From the NCBI GenBank assembly GCA_013203855.1, contig JABMPG010000174.1:1-16459 (forward strand): a stretch of DNA of 16,459 nt, in the 5' to 3' direction. The position numbers were made by a program, and so were the translations under genes. Source of the DNA: a bacterium. Lineage in GTDB: Bacteria; Sumerlaeota; Sumerlaeia; UBA8349. This document shows, piece by piece, positions 1 to 6,115 of this stretch. Numbering within the stretch: position 1 is the stretch's first letter; each line of letters starts with the position of its first letter. The notes under the pieces were generated by a model that did no database searches, had not been told where the DNA came from, and saw nothing but the letters and a program-made list of their open reading frames with translations.

Positions 1-788
1 AAACGCGTTGTCGTTCCCGCACGGCACGCATACTCCCACTCTGCCTCACTCGGCAGACGCATCGTTGCCGAGTCTTGGCCAGTGCTCGAAAGATGGGTGT
101 TCAGGGCGGAGACAAAGGATAGGGCGTCGTTCCAGGAGACGTACACCGCTGGACTGTTTGGATCGTTCAGAACATAGGACTGTCCCGACCAAGGCGTCGT
201 CCCCATCACCGCCGTCCACTGCGCCTTCGTTAGTTCATACTTTCCCATGTAGAAGTCATAGGCGATGGTGACCAAGTGCTGGGGATCCTCAGTACTATAG
301 CTGTCCTGCTCGCCAGGGTACCGGCCCATCAGGAAACTTCCGGTGGGAATCCGGACCAGCACCAGTGCGACTCCGCCAGGCAGATAAACGGTGATCTCGT
401 CATCAGGAATCGATCCTTCCGTTGCTGTCACGCGCACTTTACACGAAGGCCAGTAGATATTGGGCTTATCCGCCCCAGCGTTCCACACGATGTGACGCCC
501 AGAACCGTTGGCGATCTCAGAGCCCACATCGCCGGAAAGGTGAGCGGGAGAGGGACTCACGCTCCAACTCGCCCCGTTGTCTGGTGAGACAACCACCGAT
601 ACCGTCATAGGACCAGTACCGCCGGACAGGTCATAGTAGATGTCTACCAGTCGAGAGCCATCCTGCCGCTGGCTGGCGTTAACACTGGCGACCGTAGGTG
701 CGGCCAAGGTTGTTCCCGCCAACAGTAAAATCATGCCCGCCAGCATGACAAATCCCCGTGCCCGACCAAAAAGATTCGACGCTTTCAT
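1..788 (-). CDS. FGE/SUMF1-family (sulfatase-modifying-factor domain) secreted protein, 3' end beyond window
   Basis: This gene runs off the left edge, so about 262 residues are visible and the C-terminus is missing. It starts at ATG 788-786 after an AGGTGG ribosome-binding site. Residues 1-29 form a signal peptide (basic start, hydrophobic core around 13-28, likely cleavage near TLA-A). Residues 30-123 look like a small beta-sandwich (VDIYYDLSGG, VWNAGAD), a leader common before SUMF1 domains. From about 138 the FGE/SUMF1 fold begins: VRIPTGSFLMG, then YELTKAQWTAVMG, VSWNDALSFVSALN and RLPSEAEWEYACRAGTTTRF. Family members include the enzyme converting a sulfatase Cys to formylglycine, but most bacterial exported members with this layout have unknown or ligand-binding roles. 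The catalytic cysteines lie in the missing part, so activity cannot be judged. The family call is firm; the specific function is not. Confidence 0.93.
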   Translation of the reverse strand, partial: MKASNLFGRARGFVMLAGMILLLAGTTLAAPTVASVNASQRQDGSRLVDIYYDLSGGTGPMTVSVVVSPDNGASWSVSPSPAHLSGDVGSEIANGSGRHIVWNAGADKPNIYWPSCKVRVTATEGSIPDDEITVYLPGGVALVLVRIPTGSFLMGRYPGEQDSYSTEDPQHLVTIAYDFYMGKYELTKAQWTAVMGTTPWSGQSYVLNDPNSPAVYVSWNDALSFVSALNTHLSSTGQDSATMRLPSEAEWEYACRAGTTTR

Positions 789-842
789 GACTTCACCACC
801 TTTCGCCATTGTGAATTTCCGAAAATGCCTTCTGCGGGTGAA

Positions 843-878
843 CCTTGTTACCAGAAACGTCGATTTCTCCCAACAAGG
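843..878. promoter_or_regulatory. Concentric interrupted palindrome upstream of the FGE-like gene
   Basis: CCTTGTT (843-849) pairs with AACAAGG (872-878), and AGAAA (853-857) pairs with TTTCT (864-868). Both share one axis, with symmetric 3-base mismatched gaps between them. The element lies 55 bases upstream of the leftward start at 788, so it may be an operator or a 5' leader hairpin. No T-run follows on either side, so a terminator is unlikely. Confidence 0.35.
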
Positions 879-1075
879 GTTTGATTCTCTTGTGCCGTCG
901 AGATCAGGTACTCCTGCCTGTGGAGCCCAGAAGGACTCCGTAGTCGCCTCACTGCGGACAGTCAGATCTATTCTTTATGGAGAGGTGCATCTGGAACTAC
1001 CCAAATCCCCCAGACGATCTATTCCCCAATGGGTGAGATTTGGTCTTCGCCGCCTGCTGTTGAAACTCGGTCTGC

Positions 1076-1539
1076 TCAAAAGAGAAGTGTTCTTTGACTG
1101 CCAGTCCACTTTCTGCCCATATAGAACCGCTCGGCGTTGTTTGTCAACCCATTTTGCCCGTTCTCTTGACGTTCCGCCGTTTCTGGTCTGGGTTCTTCCG
1201 AAAGCCATTTGAAGGTCGAATCTGATTCTCCATGGTTCCTTGCACGGATTGCTCGTCCGATCCCAAAGATCGATAAGACGACCCTATTTCCTTCAATCTC
1301 GCTTGTCGCGACGAAAACTTCCTCCTTAACCAGACTGCATACAGCACCTGCCTTGAATTGAGCGGCTGAAACTGAAGATCCCAGACCAGCCAGATCGCTC
1401 GCCTGGTCAGACTGTACAGGTACGATCCAAAAACGCTCTTCTCTTTCCCCCTGCACCTAGACCAGCCCGCTGTCCAATCTACTTGGCCGGTACAGTCTAT
1501 CCCCTGACCACAGGAATAGGTTGGTGCGAATTCATCCAA
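1076..1539 (-). pseudogene. Possible broken small gene (two overlapping frames)
   Basis: An ATG at 1539 follows a GGGAGGTG ribosome-binding-like site and opens a frame starting MDEFAPTYSCGQG. The more protein-like reading is in another frame further on (FVATSEIEGNRVVLSIFGIG, ending at 1076). That frame has a TAG immediately before its only upstream start candidate, a GTG at 1456. This would fit a small gene broken by a frameshift, but neither frame matches a family I recognise with confidence. The ending has a vague resemblance to the last strands of NusG-like domains, which I do not rely on. Confidence 0.22.
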
Positions 1540-1840
1540 GGTTTCGCACCTCCCTTACCGCACCCTGGGGCGTTTTCTCCCCAGATCCTCCAGGAGCCTC
1601 AGGAGGAGCCCCGAACAAGCCCCAGGAAATGCCTGCAGAAACGCTCAGGATCAATTGTAATCAATTTGATAAAGAATGTTGACCATTCACCAAGGGGAAA
1701 AGATTTCGAAAATCCTCGAAGCGGACTTTTCCGATTTCGGAGTCCCACCACCCCTCCTAGTGGACCCCTAAATGTAACCCCCCCGGGGTGGGGGTGGGTC
1801 GAAATGTCTTCAGCCCCGTCTTACACCATGTTCTCAGCTG

Positions 1841-1850
1841 TGACACTCTG
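1841..1850 (+). repeat. TGACACTCTG repeat, copy 1
   Basis: First of three copies of TGACACTCTG on the + strand; the others are at 1925-1934 and 3709-3718, inside gene-proximal control regions. This copy lacks the TATATCAG element that follows the other two, so it may be an extra binding site for the same factor. Confidence 0.4.
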
Positions 1851-1921
1851 AGGTTTTTCGTAGTTCCTGGGCTCCCACCCCTCACCCGACGAGTTCCGTT
1901 GCTGTTCGGCTCGGCATCAAC

Positions 1922-1964
1922 TTCTGACACTCTGCGATCTATCCGGCACGCGCTTATATATCAG
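1922..1964 (+). promoter_or_regulatory. Putative shared control element A, upstream of the 1988 gene
   Basis: TTCTGACACTCTG (1922-1934) is followed by TATATCAG (1957-1964), and the ATG at 1988 comes after an AAAGGAG site. The same pair at nearly the same spacing precedes the ArdC gene (3706-3747). I read it as an operator plus a -10-like TATAT, though no good -35 hexamer lies at the usual 17-base spacing, so the exact promoter is unsettled. Confidence 0.5.
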
Positions 1965-1987
1965 ATACCGAGAAAGGAGCTTCTCCC

Positions 1988-2260
1988 ATGGCAAACCCCA
2001 TCAGTGCCAAAGAGATTCGAATCTATATCGAAGACGGCATGGTCCAGACCATCGGCGTCGGACAACAGGTGCCGAAGAACCTCCTCGTGACAATTTCTGA
2101 CGGGGATACGGACGGTGTTCCGGACCATGAACTCTGTGACGATGGATACGGGAGCAGGTGCCTCTTCTGGACGTGGGAGACTGAGCGCTGTTCGTGTCCC
2201 GATGAGGATGGAATCCGATGGATTTCGGGCGTCTCTGTCGGAAAGCGCGTCAGTCGCTGA
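1988..2260 (+). CDS. Small Cys-containing hypothetical protein (90 aa)
   Basis: I do not recognise this protein. It starts at ATG 1988 with a good AAAGGAG ribosome-binding site, which supports it as a real gene. The N-terminal half (IRIYIEDGMVQTIG, then LVTISDGDTDGV) looks like beta strands. Cysteines at 50, 58, 68 and 70 are spaced like a small metal site or a disulfide pair. It is first in a run of same-strand genes ending with an ArdC homologue, and its upstream region shares a 13-base element with that gene. Small proteins co-encoded with anti-restriction genes on plasmids often act early after DNA entry. That role is an inference from position only. Confidence 0.75.
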   Translation: MANPISAKEIRIYIEDGMVQTIGVGQQVPKNLLVTISDGDTDGVPDHELCDDGYGSRCLFWTWETERCSCPDEDGIRWISGVSVGKRVSR

Positions 2261-2289
2261 AGCAAGATACAGTCTCAAGGGAGATCGTC

Positions 2290-2715
2290 ATGGAACGCCT
2301 TTCAACAAACTCAGAGCCGTGCACTCTTCACAAGTCCGCTCTCTGCCAAGTCTGCAAGATTCTGGGAATTTACGGGACACCTGGGAAACAGATTCGTGGC
2401 GCAGAAGACACCTCTTTCCGCGAGCGGTACAGAATCTGTCAGAACGAGAAGAACGTCGTGGTCCAGGCGATGAGGATGATCTTCGAAATGCACCCCACGG
2501 ACATCTCCCTGGTATACCAAGGCATTCAAGAGGCTCTCTCCGATCTACATCGCACGGTTCAGCAACCCATGGTCAGTGTGTTCCTGTTCGCCATTGCTGA
2601 CCTGTTGGCTTGGCAAAAGGGCTCGGGAGAGTACGACATTCACAACAAGGAATCCGTGTGTTTGGGAAAGGCTTTACAGGCTCTTCTCGAGAAGCATCCC
2701 CTGCCTTTTGCGTGA
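2290..2715 (+). CDS. Zinc-finger-like hypothetical protein, paralog 1 (141 aa)
   Basis: The family is unknown to me. It starts at ATG 2290 after AGGGAG; the open frame extends upstream to 2218, but 2290 gives exactly the 141 residues of the paralog at 3248, and both begin MERLS. By hand alignment about half of the positions are identical (roughly 73 of 141). Both carry C-x2-H-x4-C-x2-C at residues 11-22 (CTLHKSALCQVC here), a likely zinc site. Conserved blocks follow: RICQ-x-EK, YQGIQEAL, AIADLL-x-W and HPLPF near the end. Most of the chain looks alpha-helical with no membrane segment. It lies 29 bases after the 1988 gene and probably shares its transcript. A nucleic-acid or protein-binding role is possible but unproven. 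Confidence 0.85.
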   Translation: MERLSTNSEPCTLHKSALCQVCKILGIYGTPGKQIRGAEDTSFRERYRICQNEKNVVVQAMRMIFEMHPTDISLVYQGIQEALSDLHRTVQQPMVSVFLFAIADLLAWQKGSGEYDIHNKESVCLGKALQALLEKHPLPFA

Positions 2716-2793
2716 ACGCGGTCTTGTGCTCAGCACATATGGATAACCGTACGAACACCCGGCCAACAACAATGGAAAGCGACGGGCCAGACC

Positions 2794-3204
2794 ATGGCAA
2801 TCAAGGTCCTCAAGATCGACCAGACTGACTGCTGGTGCGACGAAATCAGGGAGAACGTCACGAGAATCTTTTCCGTCTTTGTCTTCGACTCCGGCCGGAA
2901 AGTGTACTGCTGCGAATTGACGCCCTCTTACGAATGTCATTTTGTCGAAAGCCAATTTGAAACCCCGGAAGACATGCCAGAGTCCGAAAGGGAACATCTG
3001 ACGGATGAGATTCTCCAAGGGGATGCCTCGACGGATCGCGTCTCCTACTACCACTGTCACCGGATCGACTCTTTCCCCGCGATTCAGGAAGGATTTCTTC
3101 CGGACGGTCAAGCCGGCGTCTTCACGATCACGGGGCTCAGGAACCGGACACCCGCGGGAAGGTTGGAGGAAGCACTTGAGTACGCCCGCACCTGCTCGGT
3201 CTGA
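2794..3204 (+). CDS. Cys-rich acidic hypothetical protein (136 aa)
   Basis: I do not recognise this protein, which lies between the two zinc-finger-like paralogs. It starts at ATG 2794; the upstream region GGAAAGCGACGG is only a weak and distant ribosome-binding site, so translation may rely on the gene ending 78 bases earlier. Cysteines occur at 13, 15, 39, 40, 48, 88 and 134, and the middle (residues 52-80) is strongly acidic. The pattern of short strands (IFSVFVFDSG, VYCCELTPSY, AGVFTITGL) suggests a compact alpha/beta fold. Its position inside a paralog pair suggests it was part of, or was inserted into, a duplicated unit. Function cannot be inferred from sequence alone. Confidence 0.75.
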   Translation: MAIKVLKIDQTDCWCDEIRENVTRIFSVFVFDSGRKVYCCELTPSYECHFVESQFETPEDMPESEREHLTDEILQGDASTDRVSYYHCHRIDSFPAIQEGFLPDGQAGVFTITGLRNRTPAGRLEEALEYARTCSV

Positions 3205-3247
3205 CCAGGACACGAGAAGGTGAACCTCTTGGGAAAGGAAAATAATC

Positions 3248-3673
3248 ATGGAACGTCTCTCAGCAAAGACACAGCCCTGTGAACTACATCATTCAGTCAC
3301 GTGCCAGCTTTGCAGCATTCTCAATATTCGTGACAAACCCCTGACCAAAATCGAAAAAGATGAAGGTCCGAAGTTCCGCGAGATACACAGAATCTGTCAG
3401 CAGGAGAAAGCCATCATTGAGCAGGCGATCCGCACGATCATCGATACCCACCCCAGCGATGTCGCCCTGACTTACCAGGGCATCCAGGAAGCCCTCCTGA
3501 ATAGCCATCGCACCCTTCAACAAGCGACGGTCCGGATCCTCCTCCTGGCGATCGCCGATCTCCTGGTTTGGATGGGGGAAACCGAACAGTGCGATCTTCG
3601 CAATGAAGCAGCGTGCAAACTCGGTAAGCCTCTTCAGGACCTCCTCGAAGCGCATCCTCTGCCCTTCATCTGA
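3248..3673 (+). CDS. Zinc-finger-like hypothetical protein, paralog 2 (141 aa)
   Basis: This is the second member of the pair with the gene at 2290, of equal length and about half identical. It starts at ATG 3248, preceded by GGGAAAGGA. The metal-site pattern C-x2-H-x4-C-x2-C is kept (CELHHSVTCQLC, residues 11-22), as are RICQQEK, YQGIQEAL, LLAIADLLVW and HPLPF. Divergence is highest just after the metal site and around residues 109-120, which fits a retained fold with a changed binding surface. It lies about 90 bases before the ArdC gene, which has its own control element. Retention of two diverged copies suggests distinct partners or targets; this is inference. Confidence 0.87.
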   Translation: MERLSAKTQPCELHHSVTCQLCSILNIRDKPLTKIEKDEGPKFREIHRICQQEKAIIEQAIRTIIDTHPSDVALTYQGIQEALLNSHRTLQQATVRILLLAIADLLVWMGETEQCDLRNEAACKLGKPLQDLLEAHPLPFI

Positions 3674-3705
3674 AACTCGTAACCCGCTCTGTCCATCGGG
3701 TGTCG

Positions 3706-3747
3706 TTCTGACACTCTGAAAAATCTTGGCGCAGCCATCTATATCAG
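3706..3747 (+). promoter_or_regulatory. Putative shared control element B, upstream of the ArdC gene
   Basis: TTCTGACACTCTG (3706-3718) and TATATCAG (3740-3747) repeat the arrangement at 1922-1964, one base closer together. The ATG at 3765 follows after GAGAGGAGAG. The similarity also extends to ATGGCA at both gene starts. This suggests the block has two promoters under one regulator. Confidence 0.5.
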
Positions 3748-3764
3748 AGAGAGGAGAGAAAGCC

Positions 3765-4706
3765 ATGGCAACGATCTTTCAGACTCTTCATCCCGAGAAA
3801 AGGGCGACCATTCTGGCGGCACTTCGCACACGGATTGAGAAGGCAATCGAGCAAAATGAGGACCTGACCTGGAAATCTCTTCTGGGCAAGGCAGACGGGT
3901 TCATCAACGTGCTCTCCGAGCGTATCTATCGCGGGTGGGCTAACAATCTCTTCCTTGCAGTCACGTCCTCAGTCTGTGGCGGCGACCCCAGATTCCTCAC
4001 GTATCCTCAGATTCAATCCTTCACTGACGGAAAGGGACGTGTCCGCGCTGGTGAGAAGTTGACTCCGATCTTTTGCCCTCTGCTCAGGGATGTCTCGGAG
4101 CCGCAGGAAGACGGCTCGGAGCTGAAGAAGACCATTTTGAGGGGTTATCGAGTCGCCTATGTCGCCAACGTGAGACAAACGAATTTGATCGAGATCGGTG
4201 CGGTCTCCGCATCCTGGCACGAAGGCAAGGTTATCAGCACCCAGCCGATTGAGGGGTTTCTGTCCTTTGTCGAGAGGATTCCTTTCCAAAAGACCAGCAG
4301 TCTCGGGTCCCCTTTCTACAACTTTCTCAAAGACGAGATCGGCATGCCGTCCTTGGGGCGGTTTCGCGAGGCGCATGGATTTGCCAGTGCCCTGGCACAT
4401 GAGCTCACACATTGGACTGGGCACGGGAGTCGCCTGAATCGACCCTTGGCGTCTTACTGTCAGGATAAGGCGAAGTATTCCACTGAGGAACTCACTGCCG
4501 AACTTGGAGCCATCTTTCTGCTCAAATCGCTCGACATAGACCTCCAAGACAGCGCAATGACCAACTCTGCGGCATATCTCAAGAACTGGCTCACGCCCCT
4601 GCAAAACAACATGGAAATGCTTGTCACTGCTGCTGCGGAAGCCTCCAGAGCCACCCAGTATCTGACCGCCCTCGCCAACGGAGCGATCCGGGTAGTCGCG
4701 GCATAG
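3765..4706 (+). CDS. ardC: ArdC-family anti-restriction protein (DNA-binding domain plus zincin metallopeptidase)
   Basis: ArdC proteins protect incoming plasmid DNA from restriction; the family pairs an N-terminal single-stranded-DNA-binding region with a C-terminal metallopeptidase-like domain. The start is ATG 3765 after GAGAGGAGAG, giving 313 residues, typical of the family; an earlier TTG at 3726 lies in the control region and is unlikely. Residues 1-150 match the N-terminal domain pattern (IYRGWANNLFL, DPRFLTYPQIQ, GRVRAGEKLTPI). The zincin motif HELTH is at 212-216, followed by WTGHGSRL, and the probable third metal ligand lies in YSTEELTAELGAIFL (Glu 246). All key residues look intact. 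It closes the block begun at 1988 and carries its own copy of the shared element. Placement near a recombinase and a primase fits a mobile element. Confidence 0.93.
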   Translation: MATIFQTLHPEKRATILAALRTRIEKAIEQNEDLTWKSLLGKADGFINVLSERIYRGWANNLFLAVTSSVCGGDPRFLTYPQIQSFTDGKGRVRAGEKLTPIFCPLLRDVSEPQEDGSELKKTILRGYRVAYVANVRQTNLIEIGAVSASWHEGKVISTQPIEGFLSFVERIPFQKTSSLGSPFYNFLKDEIGMPSLGRFREAHGFASALAHELTHWTGHGSRLNRPLASYCQDKAKYSTEELTAELGAIFLLKSLDIDLQDSAMTNSAAYLKNWLTPLQNNMEMLVTAAAEASRATQYLTALANGAIRVVAA

Positions 4707-4723
4707 GGCTTTTCGCAGAAACA

Positions 4724-4747
4724 TATGCAATCCACGTATTTTGCATA
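4724..4747. repeat. Inverted repeat TATGCAA-N10-TTGCATA before the recombinase
   Basis: The perfect 7-base arms at 4724-4730 and 4741-4747 are separated by 10 bases. The site lies between the ArdC stop and the recombinase start. Arm length and spacing are in the range seen for tyrosine recombinase core sites, so an att or recombination site is possible. No T-run follows, so it is a poor terminator. A regulator site is the main alternative. Confidence 0.4.
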
Positions 4748-4822
4748 CGATTTCGAAGCCAAAAGAGCCTTCTCACCGCCCAATTCCTGTAAAGCATACA
4801 ATCTCGTCAAGGAACACAAGCC

Positions 4823-5446
4823 ATGAATTCCTGGACAATCGACCAGAGCAAAGTTCTGACCCGAAGCGAGATCCGGACCGTTTTGCTGGATCTCAAGCGG
4901 CGGGCCAAGCGCTCTGCGAACACTCGGATGAACCTGACGATCTTTCGCCTGGCATGCTGCTGCGGTCTTCGGGTGGGAGAGATCTGCAGGATTCGCCTGC
5001 GCGACGTCCACCTTGGAGTCAAGCACCCCCACATTTACTTGCCGAAAGGGATCACGAAGACCAAGAAGCCGCGCCGGGTGCCCCTTTGGTGGGATCTCGG
5101 GACCCAGAGCGATCTGGCCTCCTGGCGGGAAGAACGGGTCAGGCAAGGGGCGACTGCTGACAATCCCTTTGTGTGTGCACAAAGCCATTCAGCATTTGGT
5201 AGACCCCTGACCCGTGTAAACGCGAGGAATCGTTTTATCTCCTCCCTCCGTGTTTTGGGTCCCGAACGTCAGAGGGAGTTGACGATCCACTCTGGCAGGC
5301 ACTCGTTTGTGAGCCATGCCCTGACGGCGCGGTCACCGCAAGAGGTTAGAGATGCCGCTGGGCACGCGAGTCTCAGCACCACGTCGCTTTACGCTCACGT
5401 CTTGGTCGAAGAGCACGAGGAAGCCGGCGATCTCTTCGAATTCTGA
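4823..5446 (+). CDS. Short tyrosine recombinase (phage-integrase catalytic domain only)
   Basis: This is a site-specific recombinase of the tyrosine (XerC/D, phage integrase) family. The start ATG 4823 follows AAGGA at a good distance. It has 207 residues, against roughly 300 or more for usual integrases. The chain is nearly all catalytic domain: Arg 50 in CGLRVGEI, a lysine in the KGITKTKK hairpin (about 75-82), HSGRH with His 156 and Arg 159, His 181 in GHASLSTTSLY, and nucleophile Tyr 190. All catalytic positions are present, so the enzyme may be active. The N-terminal SAM-like core-binding domain is missing; only about 35 residues precede the catalytic region. It may therefore bind DNA with a partner or act on short sites. 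Candidate sites flank it at 4724-4747 and 5522-5572. Confidence 0.93.
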   Translation: MNSWTIDQSKVLTRSEIRTVLLDLKRRAKRSANTRMNLTIFRLACCCGLRVGEICRIRLRDVHLGVKHPHIYLPKGITKTKKPRRVPLWWDLGTQSDLASWREERVRQGATADNPFVCAQSHSAFGRPLTRVNARNRFISSLRVLGPERQRELTIHSGRHSFVSHALTARSPQEVRDAAGHASLSTTSLYAHVLVEEHEEAGDLFEF

Positions 5447-5521
5447 CACAACGACGGGGAGGGAATGGCCGGTTTTGAGCATGGGTACGCGACAAAGCGA
5501 ACAGAAGGAAAGTCCCGGCCC

Positions 5522-5572
5522 TTTTTTGTATGGAACGACCCCGAGGTACAAAATAGGAACGTTTTTTGTATG
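5522..5572. repeat. TTTTTTGTATG direct repeats with an inverted TACAAAA between
   Basis: TTTTTTGTATG occurs at 5522-5532 and again at 5562-5572, exactly 40 bases apart. Between them is TACAAAA (5547-5553), the reverse complement of TTTTGTA. GGAACG is also duplicated (5532-5537 and 5557-5562). The cluster lies just after the recombinase gene and before the next gene, a usual location for attachment-site arms or a regulator's operators. Which of these it is cannot be told from sequence. Confidence 0.45.
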
Positions 5573-5609
5573 AAGTGCGATGAAAACACTGTGACAAAAG
5601 GACACACTG

Positions 5610-5999
5610 ATGAAGCAAATTCACCTTCGCGGACTTGAAATCGAGAAGAACCGACAGCCGGATTGGGAGGCGGCACGCCGGCACGTTTCCTCCCAGGCGG
5701 CACATCGTCTCAAGCGGATCCTCCGTGAAGTATGCGGCGAAGAGGAAGCGAACAATCAGCCTTTCTGGGTCAAAGGAGAGGAGGACTTCCTTCAAACCCT
5801 TTTCCAGGGAATCGTCAGCATCGTGGAGAACGCGTGGCTGGGGAAAAGGGAACACGGTTTCGCCCGGTTTGATCTTGATGGTACTGTGATAATCGCAGCA
5901 AAGGAGGCGACCTCGGGTGGAAACCGGGAAGCGGCAGAGAATCTGAAACTGTTCATCAATTCTGGAGCGGCAGAAAAGGCCGGATTTCGGGGAGCATAG
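5610..5999 (+). CDS. Hypothetical protein (129 aa), between recombinase and DUF2779 gene
   Basis: I do not recognise this protein. The start ATG 5610 follows AAAAGGA at a normal distance. Residues 17-77 look helical (a heptad-like run from EAARRHV through RILREVC, then FLQTLFQGIVSIVENAW). A short strand region FARFDLDGTVIIAAKEA follows at 84-100, and a final helix ends in GAAEKAGFRGA. There is one Cys (42), no signal peptide and no membrane segment. It is transcribed in the same direction as the DUF2779 gene, with about 115 bases between them that include a tiny leader ORF. It may be a small accessory DNA-associated protein, but nothing in the sequence proves that. Confidence 0.75.
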   Translation: MKQIHLRGLEIEKNRQPDWEAARRHVSSQAAHRLKRILREVCGEEEANNQPFWVKGEEDFLQTLFQGIVSIVENAWLGKREHGFARFDLDGTVIIAAKEATSGGNREAAENLKLFINSGAAEKAGFRGA

Positions 6000-6067
6000 A
6001 CATTTCAGCTTCGCTCCCCTGCCTCTACGGGTTCTGAAAGACTACCCCGGCCGGAAAGGAATTCGGC

Positions 6068-6112
6068 ATGAAAAGGAAACGGAAGATTCGAGGCACCACC
6101 CGTAGGAGGTGA
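6068..6112 (+). CDS. Candidate 14-residue Arg/Lys-rich leader peptide
   Basis: ATG 6068 follows AAAGGAA and encodes MKRKRKIRGTTRRR, nine of 14 residues being Lys or Arg. The last two sense codons, AGG AGG, and the TGA stop are the same bases that form the ribosome-binding site of the DUF2779 gene, whose GTG start is three bases after this stop. A ribosome finishing the leader would cover or re-initiate at that site, so it could couple or attenuate translation. It may equally be a chance reading of a purine-rich leader. Confidence 0.35.
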   Translation: MKRKRKIRGTTRRR

Positions 6113-6115
6113 TCT
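6103..6115 (+). promoter_or_regulatory. Very strong Shine-Dalgarno setting a GTG start
   Basis: AGGAGGTGATC at 6104-6114 matches 11 bases of the usual complement of the bacterial 16S 3' end, much longer than the other sites in this window. The GTG at 6116 lies six bases after AGGAGG, and this decides the start of the DUF2779 gene. Confidence 0.75.

Larger units (their letters stand above)
789..1987. other. 1.2-kb region without a confident gene
   Basis: No open frame here has both a convincing start and a recognisable protein. Apart from the two elements listed separately, it holds two adjacent hairpins (CTGGGG 1565-1570 with CCCCAG 1579-1584; TCCTCC 1586-1591 with GGAGGA 1602-1607), an imperfect palindrome ATCAATTG-TAAT-CAATTTGAT at 1650-1670, and a C7 tract followed by G4-T-G5-T-G3 at 1778-1798. 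The right end carries promoter-like elements for the gene at 1988. It may be a boundary between the host-like left gene and the accessory block. Confidence 0.5.

Noticed and set aside
640..1212. A 190-codon + strand open frame
   Set aside because: It is antisense to the signal-peptide part of the FGE-like gene, and its translation is not protein-like.
1778..1798. A standard intramolecular G-quadruplex
   Set aside because: Only three separated G-tracts are present; a fourth would need the middle tract to be split or another strand.
2218..2289. An upstream start for paralog 1
   Set aside because: It would overlap the 1988 gene. The start at 2290 has a better ribosome-binding site and matches the paralog's length and N-terminus.
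4724..4747. Inverted repeat read as a rho-independent terminator for the ArdC gene
   Set aside because: The arms are AT-rich and no U-run follows.
3969..5188. Two long - strand open frames (3969-4730 and 4460-5188)
   Set aside because: They lie antisense to the ArdC and recombinase genes, whose motifs are unambiguous.
5522..5572. Repeats read as a CRISPR array
   Set aside because: There are only two 11-base copies, with no further repeat-spacer units and no cas genes; the Cas4-like part of the DUF2779 protein is not evidence for CRISPR.
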